A stretch of 14,153 bases of DNA, from contig KQ965938.1 in the NCBI GenBank assembly GCA_001574975.1, positions 1 through 14,153 of the forward strand, read 5' to 3'. Positions 1-7,800 of the stretch are shown piece by piece. The stretch comes from Gonapodya prolifera JEL478 (Eukaryota; Monoblepharomycota; Monoblepharidomycetes; Monoblepharidales; Gonapodyaceae). Under the pieces are notes generated by a model. It was not told the DNA's origin. It saw only the letters and a program-made list of their open reading frames with translations, and did not search any database. Position numbers and translations under genes: made by a program. The stretch's first letter is position 1. Every line of letters begins with the position of its first letter.

Positions 1-80
1 AATACATGACCACAGTAGTGGCACAGCACTTAACACCTCACACTATATATACCATGTCAATGGATGTCACCTGAGGCTAT
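1..80 (+). repeat. Inverted copy of the sequence at 1410-1480
   Basis: Positions 10-69 on the plus strand match the minus strand of 1410-1480: both begin CCACAGT(A/G)GTGGCACAGCA and both end in CCATGT followed by TGGATGTCA, with a small length difference between. The two copies point toward each other and bound about 1.5 kb that holds the ParB-like gene. They may be a partial inverted gene duplication or terminal repeats of an element; the left edge of the window cuts off the evidence. Confidence 0.6.
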
Positions 81-97
81 GGTGACAGTAGCAATGT

Positions 98-1408
98 TCA
101 AATTAGCATATGACAGTTACTCACAGTTTTGGGGTCAGCATCCATGGCTGGCAAATTGGCAGACGTAGATAGATTGCCTGGTATTGTGTGACGTGGTTTG
201 GGTGAAGGGGGCGCGTTGCGGGGCAGGGAGGATTCTCAAGCTGGATGGTGGTGAGTGATGCATTGGTGTTAGTGCTCCGCAATGGAATCATAGGGTAAGA
301 CGTACCTTTCTCCTTTTCCTTGCCACCTGTAGAACCTTTGCATGTGATTTCCAGCATGGTGGCCAACTCCGCGATCATTTCTGCACGCGTGTGTTGTTCA
401 AAGAACGTTCCTGTCCAGAGACAAATGATTAAATGGAGAGAGAGGATGTTGCAACACAATCTGCAATAAAGCGTACCTTCGATAATCAATTTGCGGGCCT
501 GTTCCTTCTTGTCATCCGTCCATCCCTGTGAGACATTCAGATCATACACACTGTTGATCCATGGAATGTAGACCTCACCCCATAGTTTCGCCATTTCCTT
601 GACTTCCTTCATCTTTGCAGCTATTGGTAACGCAGCAAGCCAGTGTAGAAAGGTTTCCTGTGGATATTGAAAGTGATGTAAGATTCATTTGCAGTGTCTT
701 AGCAATGTGCAGTTAGAAACAAGTTGAACTTACTGCAAGGTCCGGGTTTTTGTCCACCAACTGCCCCTTCACCGCGCCTCCACGTAGACAACGCCAATTG
801 GTAGTCAATAGTTCGGGCGGTTGGTGACAGAGTCTGTGCAAAGGTTTGAATCAAACTGCCGGTTGTGGTGAGAATAGGCATAAAAAATATCAGTGAAGCA
901 CTTACGTTTGGTACGACACAGTAGTATCTTGTAACAGCCAGCCAGCTGTTGATCTGCGTGATGACATGCGGTGTCCCTTCAAAGGTGGCAACAATATCTG
1001 CGTTTGTGAGCAGCTTGCCTTTGCTGTTGGTGAAGGTGATGGCCCGGCGCATTGAAATGTAGGTGTTGTATGGGGTCATGGGTGTATCTGATACATATGG
1101 AGGTGAGTGAAGGAAGACATATGCCAATGGGTGATGTACTCACTTGTCTCATTTGAGTAGTTGATCATGGCCCCGATATGCCAGCAAACCTTGTCTGGTG
1201 TGTCTGCCTAGAGTGTGTACATTGTGACAGGTTAGGATAAGCAGTGTCATGGCAAAAGTGATTAAATACATCCCCTAAGAATAATCGCTGTGATAGGCAT
1301 TGTCCCATGCATAAGACCTGGGAGTGCGGGTATCTCCTCACCCTTGTCCTTGAGGCAAAAGACTGCGATCAGTCTGTGATTTCCGTCTACGACGCCGTAG
1401 ATGTCACA
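98..1408 (-). CDS. Multi-exon gene with ParB/sulfiredoxin-like motif
   Basis: I infer exons 1342-1408, 1144-1203, 906-1087, a middle exon ending at 734, then 477-657, 306-410 and about 98-177 (stop at 98-100). Donors are GTGAGG, GTGAGT, GTAAGT and GTACG(C/T). The first exon encodes YGVVDGNHRLIAV, which resembles the DG-x-HR-x-x-A box of ParB-like nucleases and sulfiredoxins. The next exons read well as protein (for example NTYISMRRAITFTNSKG, then ETFLHWLAALPIAAKM and KLWGEVYIPWINSVYDL) but I recognise no family in them. Phases agree at most junctions. The middle exon is ambiguous: acceptor 834 gives the wrong phase, while acceptor 767 gives an 11-codon exon that keeps the frame. The 5' end is not resolved, because a frame change lies near 1415-1430. 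It could be a domesticated element gene or a degenerate copy. Function unknown. Confidence 0.45.
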
Positions 1409-1446
1409 CTGACATCCACTAACATGGAGTATATAGTGTAGTATGA

Positions 1447-2169
1447 GTGTTGGGTATTAGCTGCTGTGCCACCACTGTGGCCGTGGGTTTAGATGTGCAC
1501 ACCTGCAGGACGTGCCCTAAGTTTGGCATCACGTTCCTGCNGGTGAGTTCTATGCACATTACGTCTTGCTATGTACATCTGATCATATATACACGTTCCT
1601 GCAGTTTACAGGCTCGTGCAGCTCACCTAGGTTGTGTAGCATATCCGTTTCAAAACCCCAACCATTTGACTGACGACTTCATTTTGCAGATGAGCCGCAA
1701 GTTCATTGACAAGTTGCAAATAGATCTCCAAGACTATCACTTTTTCATGGTCAATGAGAGAAATTTCCACTGGTATGTTATTGTGGTGGACAAGGACAGA
1801 CATGCACTGGATAGGAGTGCCGATCCCCACCATTACAATGCCAACTTGGAGGCATGTCGCAATGCGTTAAACCACCTCATGTTGCCAATAGCACCGTCAC
1901 CTAAAAATTGCGTTTGGTCTATGTTTTGGAACCAGGGAGATGGACATAGCTGTGGATTATTTTCCTGTGTTACATTGCTGTTCATTATGAGGTACCCATC
2001 ACTGTTCCGGCGTATTTTTGAAGGTGNGCAGATACCTCTCCCTATGTATCCTTTTGATTTTCGGAAAAAGTGGAGAGAGGATATGTATGTATTCCTTAGA
2101 ACTGTCTATCCCCAATGTGCAGAACTGGACTCCTGGGGTAAACCTAGACTAGATTTGCCAACTTTCTGA
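1447..2169 (+). CDS. Ulp1-like (C48) cysteine protease, 5' end uncertain
   Basis: The open frame encodes the C-terminal protease fold of the Ulp1/SENP family, which removes SUMO-like modifiers and is often carried by DNA transposons. Visible motifs, counted from 1447: FHWYVIVVD with the probable catalytic His108, a following Asp (122 or 126) and QGDGHSCG with oxyanion Gln163 and nucleophile Cys169 (codon at 1951). The acidic residue is not in the usual YDS context. A probable intron spans 1543-1611 (GTGAGT to TTTACAG, phase 0, 69 nt), so the residues it would encode are likely not in the protein, and the exon before it is weakly supported. N bases at 1541 and 2027 fall in codons; the second could hide a GTGAGC donor. 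The stop is at 2167-2169. A hAT transposase fragment starts right after, so a transposon origin is plausible. Confidence 0.7.
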   Translation: MLGISCCATTVAVGLDVHTCRTCPKFGITFLXVSSMHITSCYVHLIIYTRSCSLQARAAHLGCVAYPFQNPNHLTDDFILQMSRKFIDKLQIDLQDYHFFMVNERNFHWYVIVVDKDRHALDRSADPHHYNANLEACRNALNHLMLPIAPSPKNCVWSMFWNQGDGHSCGLFSCVTLLFIMRYPSLFRRIFEGXQIPLPMYPFDFRKKWREDMYVFLRTVYPQCAELDSWGKPRLDLPTF

Positions 2170-2200
2170 ATACACATATATCCAAATTGGTCAACTGATT

Positions 2201-2749
2201 ATGGTAGCCTTACATCATTTCACAGGTGCATCTTGCATCGATTTAAGGGGTGGGTGGAGCAATCTACAGGGTGGGGGCACTCTCCAGGGTGGGGGGTGTA
2301 AAAAACGTGACAAAGAGAACTGGGAGCAGGAGTTCATTGGACAGGCAAGGGAACTCCTCCAAGGTGAGTTTGATCATGTTGCACCATCTGGTGCACTTGT
2401 AACACCTCAGGGGAACCCCACCTTCTTGGACAACAACTTGGAAATGGAATCCTTGGGCAAAAGAAACACACAGGGACAGATGGGGCAGTACCTGGAGGAA
2501 CCACAGCGAGGGAAGGACCAGGATGTGCTGGAGTATTGGAGGTTGCGGAATGACCTCCTGGGACTCCAACGGATTGCACGCACAATAATGGGAGTTCCAG
2601 GGAGCAGTGCAGAGTCGGAACGGATCTTCTCTGCATCCAAGGAGGTGATAGGGGACAGGAGGAGTAGGTTGGGGGCGGGAATGATTAGAAATCAAACTTT
2701 GTTGAAAAAGTGGAAGCAAAATTATAAAGATATTGCATGTACGGTTTAG
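2201..2749 (+). CDS. hAT transposase, C-terminal dimerisation region (fragment)
   Basis: From about 2520 the frame reads DVLEYWRLRND, then ARTIMGVPGSSAESERIFS and DRRSRLGAGMI, which is the hAT C-terminal dimerisation region (W-x-x, P-x-S-S-A-x-S-E-R-x-F-S, R-S-R-L). This part lets transposase subunits associate. The protein is only about 180 residues against 600 or more for a full hAT transposase, and the zinc-finger and RNase H-like catalytic parts are absent from the window, so this is a last exon or a remnant. The stretch before 2310 is a G-rich tandem repeat that also occurs at the right edge of the window, so the true coding start is probably downstream of it. No target-site duplication was identified. 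Confidence 0.75.
   Translation: MVALHHFTGASCIDLRGGWSNLQGGGTLQGGGCKKRDKENWEQEFIGQARELLQGEFDHVAPSGALVTPQGNPTFLDNNLEMESLGKRNTQGQMGQYLEEPQRGKDQDVLEYWRLRNDLLGLQRIARTIMGVPGSSAESERIFSASKEVIGDRRSRLGAGMIRNQTLLKKWKQNYKDIACTV
2246..2310 (+). repeat. G-rich tandem repeat, also present at 14054-14122
   Basis: Three G-rich blocks (GGGGTGGGTGGAG, ACAGGGTGGGGGCAC, CCAGGGTGGGGGGTG) are followed by TGTAAAAAACGTGACAAA. The minus strand of 14054-14122 has the same order: GGGGGTACC, CCAGGGTGGGGGTAG, CTGGGTGGGGGTATG, then TGTAAAAAATGCGACAAA. The runs could form a G-quadruplex on the plus strand. It is probably part of one element family. Confidence 0.65.
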
Positions 2750-3056
2750 ATAGTTTCAATGCTATTGTGCTAAACTAAAAACGCAATCGTTCGATGGAAG
2801 TTGAAGAGCCGGAGATTTAGCCGAATTCAGCCGAGCGAGTTGCGACTTGAAGCCGTCAACTCGCAACTCGCGAGTTGGCAGCAGCGAAGGTCCGAGCAAG
2901 TACGAGTTGCCTTAAAATGAGCGACTAACTCGATCAAAAATTTCTTTGCCCCCAAATCTCTGTGGTGGACCGTTTTGGAGCACCCATGGGCAGGTTTCAG
3001 GCCTCCCAGATTTGGTCCGCCACAGAGATCTGGGGGGCCTACCAAGGGATCTCTGT
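2750..3056. repeat. Palindromes and inverted repeats behind the hAT fragment
   Basis: No gene is visible here. GCGAGTTGCGA (2835-2845) is exactly inverted at 2861-2871, and CAACTCGCGAGTTG (2864-2877) is a perfect 14-nt palindrome. A 24-nt arm at 2948-2971 is inverted with three mismatches at 3014-3037, around the core ATCTCTGTGG. Such dense short inverted motifs are common in the subterminal regions of hAT elements, so this may be the 3' flank of the transposase remnant. Confidence 0.55.
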
Positions 3057-3283
3057 GGCAAACAACTTGGGGTCCTTTCGCACCGACAAAATGCCGTTCA
3101 GATATCTAGATACCTCCTGCCACAGAGATTTGGGTGAATTGGTGTGAATCTCTGTGGCATTGGGAACTCATCCGAAAACACGACATTTTGTCGAGGCGCA
3201 ATTCACACAAATCTCTGTGGCGGAGTATCTCCAGATCTCTGAACGGCATTCTGTCGGTGTACAAGGACCCCGAATTGTTTACC
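3057..3283. repeat. 84-nt inverted repeat with 59-nt spacer (foldback element)
   Basis: The arm at 3057-3140 matches the reverse complement of 3200-3283 over 84 nt without gaps, at most positions; for example CACCGACA(A/G)AATGCCGTTCAG and GCCACAGAGATTTG occur in both. The spacer is 3141-3199 and carries another ATCTCTGTGG. The motif ATCTCTGTGG or its complement CCACAGAGAT occurs six times between 2955 and 3222. Open frames here are by-products of the repeat. It resembles a foldback or MITE-type element. Confidence 0.75.
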
Positions 3284-3480
3284 CCAAGATCGCTCGCACT
3301 TTCGTCTGCCACACGTTTGCACATTTGGCCAAACAGTGACAAGCGGCCGGTCTTTCCGAGGCTTCGAGAGGCGCCCTTGGAAAGTGTGAAAATTCAAACT
3401 CTTGCCAGAATGTTGGAAATGCGATTAGAGTCTTGCAAGAAATCTCAGATATCGTTTCATTATATCCACAACGATTTAAT

Positions 3481-4569
3481 CTAAAATATTGGTGTCATAC
3501 ACATGTCTCTAGTTTGGTGGTTGTAGTCCTCAACGTCCCATATCTCCAAAACCCGTTTGCTGGACTTATCGTAGTACATGTATTGGATTGCACACGTCCT
3601 CTCTTGGAGCGTGAATAATTTACTTTGTTCAATGAAATCCAACAAAACCTTTTCTCGATCATCTTTGAAGAAACGATGTGTTAAATCATCAATCCTGTAG
3701 CTATGCGGGTTGTAGCGAATGAATATGATTGGCAATGTGTTTCCTTCGGTCGCCAAAGCATTGATGTCTTCATGCATGCGAGATATGTCGCACAATATGC
3801 CGTATCCTTTGTGTTGCCATTCGTCCACTTCGAGAAATATATGGTACGCGTTTCCATCATTGTCTTCATGAGTAACGCAAAGTCCGAGAGAGCTTTTACT
3901 TTTCCGGTGCCGCTGTTGCCACCACAAAAGTCGATAGTATGTTCCCGTTTGTTGGGGATGTTGTGACGTTTGAAAAGATTGGCGATTCTTTCCTCTTCCT
4001 TCTTTCTGATCTGAATGTAGGTTGTTTCGTGTTTTCGTTTGACGTGTTTTGATATGTCTACCTGGGTCGCACTTTCGTACGAACAACTTTCCACCGGGCA
4101 CGAGTACGGTTTCTCCCCAGTATGGTTGAAGCGCACGTGGCTCTCCAAATGGGCCACCCGCGTTGCTTCATACGCACAATCATCGACGGTACACGGATAA
4201 CGAACACCTTCATGTACCACACGTTTATGCCTCCTTAAATGGCTTTTTTTTACTGTACTGTTTCCCACACTGCTTGTTCGTTCTTTCATCAATAACGTGA
4301 TCACATATGAACTCTTTCTTGCCTGTATGGGAGACTGTGTGAATCTTCAAAGCGGAGGCCGATTGACAGTGTGCGTCGCAAGTCTCACGCACATGCTCGC
4401 CCTTGTGGATAGTGTTGTGGAGACGAAGACCCGAATTCGAGCGAAACGTTTTCTTGCAGGGAACGCATTCAAAGTTGTTGTCTCTGTGTTTGTCACGTTT
4501 ATGTTTCCAAAGTGCTGTGCCGGATTTAAACGATGTGGTGCAAGACGCGCAGTCAAATGATTTCGTCAT
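3481..4569 (-). pseudogene. C2H2 zinc-finger protein with nuclease-like C-terminal domain, two frameshifts
   Basis: Start ATG at 4567-4569, stop TAG at 3481-3483. The N-terminal two thirds hold about six C2H2 zinc fingers: two classical ones (CASC...HKRDKH; CVPC...HNTIH), a degenerate CDAHC finger, a finger with a long cysteine spacing (CDH...QCGKQYS), then CTVDDC...H and CPVESC...H joined by the HTGEKPY linker. This implies DNA or RNA binding. The C-terminal part has EVDEWQH (about 3810-3833) and IFIRYNPH (about 3704-3727). From memory, this pairing occurs in an uncharacterised nuclease-like domain of protists and large DNA viruses. The frame breaks twice: at an 8-T run (4244-4251), where one base fewer restores the finger, and near 3892-3907 (two AAAA-type runs). 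Both lie at homopolymers, so assembly errors are as likely as real mutations. A decayed partial copy of the C-terminal domain lies at 11655-11953. Confidence 0.7.
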
Positions 4570-4637
4570 TTAACCACTGTTTCAAGTAGGTGAAACAAAA
4601 ACTAAATGATCAAATAAACGCGCATGCTTGCAGAATG

Positions 4638-4710
4638 TGGCTCCAAACACCCTGAACGAAAACCCGCCCACCTATTCAACCGGCAAATCCTCGACCTCAT
4701 GTCTTCTGAT
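4638..4710 (+). repeat. Dispersed repeat, copy 1
   Basis: This stretch shares GGCTC, AACACCCTGA(A/G)CGAAAA and, some 40 nt on, ACCTCATGTCTTCTGA with 10408-10483. It lies in the 283-nt gap between the divergently transcribed zinc-finger gene and the kinase gene. Nothing else is recognisable in that gap; I see no convincing TATA box. Confidence 0.6.
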
Positions 4711-4852
4711 CATTCCACGTGTGCTGGAAATTCACGGAAGCGGCGCCCGAGAATGGACTAAGTTTGTAAATTATGTACCAACCGTCACCTCATTTGATTG
4801 ACCGCAGTCTGTTTGAGGCACACCATACTGCTGTATAACCATTCAGTCATTC

Positions 4853-7800
4853 ATGGCAGGCCTGCAGAGCGTGCGCCTTCCAGAGTTTTGGGAAGTGGAC
4901 AATAGCGATGTGCGATGGACGCATGAAAAGCTCGGTGGGGGTGGATACAGCGCGGTCCATCGAGGGAGGTGGAGAGGAATCGAAGTCGCCCTAAAGAAAG
5001 TTGCTCTGGACGAGGCAAACTTACAACTCCGGGAAAACAACGGTCCCACTGGCTCGGAGACTCGCCATGTTCCTCCATCTGCCGATTCGCCGGAGGTGGT
5101 TATCCCTGAACATGGCCTTCTCCAGTCGGGGAAAACACCCTCTTGCTTTCGAAGAGCGCACCGAGAATACACTGGAACGGTCTTTTTCACAGCTAAAATC
5201 GGGAACCGACGCAGATACTTCACTCGCACATTCTTGACCTCCACGAACGGAGACGGAGGAGAGAAGGGGTACACAAGGATGGTGAGCAACGATTCGTCTC
5301 TGCACTTATGTGAGATCGAAATGTTTACTAAGCTCGCCCAGGATTTTGACCGGGAGGCTCATGTATGGTCCACAATGGCCTCCCCATTTGTGCTCCCTCT
5401 TTATGGAGTTGGCTTTGACGTTAACAAGCAACCTTTCTTTGTTTGTCCTGTGATGGCAAATGGGAATATTGTTGACTACCTCGAGCGTAGAGCAAAGGAC
5501 CTGGGGGATAACGTGGATGAGTTATACTCGGAGTGCATTTGTCTTGTGGGTAGCCCAAGATGAAGATCGTGGCCTGAATCACTTAAAGAGTTGTTGATGT
5601 ACTATTGCTGCTACTCTTTGCAGCTCTACGACATTGCTAGAGGAGTGTTGTACTTGCACGAAGTGGCCGGTGTGATACATACAGATCTGAAACCAGGCAA
5701 CGCTCTTGTCACACTTTTTGGACGGGGGGTCATTACAGATTTCGGTTTTGCGGCGCTGACCAGTGGGGACAATTCCGCTATTCTCCCTGGGACAATCTTC
5801 TATCTTCCCCCAGAGAGACTTGGTCCTGCCATTGGGGTGGAAGGCGCACAAAGCTTGATCACCAAGGCAGGAGATGTATATGCCTTCGGGATCATGATAT
5901 GGGTGGTGAGCCAAAAGACCTTCCACTTTCCTAGGAACTTCGCTGATTTTCTTGTTTTTCAAAGCTGTGGTCGCTGAATGTCTTACCTTACGGTGAACTC
6001 GATGAAGACGATATGAAAGAGGTTCTGGGAGAGGTTCTTACAGGCAAGCGACGACCTGAAGTACCACAAACCATGCCAAAGGCACTGTTGCATTTAATGG
6101 TGTGGTGTTGGTCGCATGATTCCAAAGTACGACCAACCTTTACAGAAATTGTTGCCCAGTTTGAAATCATGCGGTAAAGTCATCTGTTTTGCGGATGAAC
6201 CGGTTTGTTCAGTCATTTTCTATCTCTCAGGCCAGAGTTACCTCAACTCAGACCAATACCGTCTAATGCCGACATCCTTAATTTCTCTTTAGACAAATCC
6301 TTGCAAGACTCCGAAACTGTGCTTCGCCGTGCTCAGACATCTCGAGACAACGGAGACCTTACCCAGGCTTTGGGGTGGTACAAGTGTGCGGCGGACCAAG
6401 GTCACCTTGAGGCACAGTTTGAATTTGCAGAGTGGTGCAGGATCGGGCTTGGGCTTCACCACCGGGATGTGGACCTTGCAACCAAGTGGTACGAGAAAGC
6501 TGGCGAGAGGAATCACTTGGGTGCTCTGAGTTGCCTGGGTGACTTTTACTCCCACGGAGTTGGATCCTGCAACATGGATTTTGAGCGCGCCATTGGGTAC
6601 TACTGTCATGCAGCTGACCAAGGACACGTCGTTGCTCAAACAAGGCTTGGTTTTATGCTCATGCATCGGTACGGGGTCAAGTGGGACTACAAAGAGGCAG
6701 TGAAGTGGTTCAAGAAGGCTGCGGAGGAGCAAAACTTCCCCGTGGCCAAGGTGCTTCTGGCGGAATGCTACTTGCTCGGGCTCGGTGTGGAGGAGAACCT
6801 TGAGCAGGCGATTCGCTACCTCTCCGATGTGGCTCAAGACGGTAACGCAGACGCCCAGTTTAATATGGGTATGGTATGCGAACACCAGAACAATTTTGAT
6901 GGGGCAAAAAGTTGGTACAAAGAAGCTGTCAAACAAGGGCATGCGGGGGCAATGGCCAACCTTGGGGATCTTTATTTTCACGGTGTAGCAGGCGGTGATC
7001 TCTACAAAGACAGAAATGAAGGCATAAGAAAGGCTGTGGAATGGTACACAAGAGCCAGCGACCAAGGCCATCCAAGAGGACGCGAGCACCTTGGTTATTG
7101 CTACTACAGGGGTTTGGGTGTGGACATGGCCTTGGACTATGGGGACAACTTGTTGGGAAGTGTTGGGAAGAGTTGGCAAACCGTTCCTGAGAGACTTGAA
7201 GGTCCCAAAGCACTGGGCATCCAAGGGACAACAAATCTGGCCCACGTTCCTGGTTTTCTCCGGGCCGAGTTTGACAAGCTTTGGAAAGGAACAGACTCGG
7301 ATAACGTATTGATACAACATCAATTTGTGCCTTTTGATGCAGTGTGGGGTCTGATTCGTGTGGGCCAGGGAGTGAAAAGCTTCATACTGGACCGTAGGTG
7401 TCCTCCATGACCCATGAGGTGCAAATGTACACTTGATTCATTGCTCATATTTTCACACAACCTTCCACCCTTACTCTGTGAAGGATGCGGCCTCGGCGAC
7501 AATGGAGCAAAGACGCTCGGCGAAGGGCTCAAGAGCCTGACAAGTTTGCAGAAGTTGCATCTCACACGTGAGTTGCGTTGGTGGCGTTCGTGCCGTCAAA
7601 GGACCCCCCGCCATGTGGCTGCCTGATTGTCTGATTGCATGTCCTCATGTGCTGCGTGTATCACACAGGGAACTGGATCGGCGCGGATGGGGCGCGTGTC
7701 ATTGCCGAAGCACTCAAAGTCAACATGACGCTCACTGATTTGAATCTTTATTGTGAGTGTGGAAACGTCATTGATTTCGTGTAGCACCGTGTATGGCTAC

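Noticed and set aside
2827-3480. Short open frames in the repeat region
   Set aside because: They are produced by the inverted repeats, which give similar peptides on both strands, and contain no domain.
3703-4560. Plus-strand open frames opposite the zinc-finger gene
   Set aside because: They lie antisense to clear C2H2 fingers and show no motif.
6289-7323. Long minus-strand open frame of 344 codons opposite the Sel1 exon
   Set aside because: It is the shadow of a strongly coding exon; the plus strand shows clear Sel1 repeats and the minus frame shows no domain.
7394-7483. Gene end at the TGA at 7408-7410
   Set aside because: Donor GTAGGT at 7394 and acceptor at 7483 give a phase-1 junction that completes the first LRR exactly, so splicing is more likely; cDNA could still show a short isoform.
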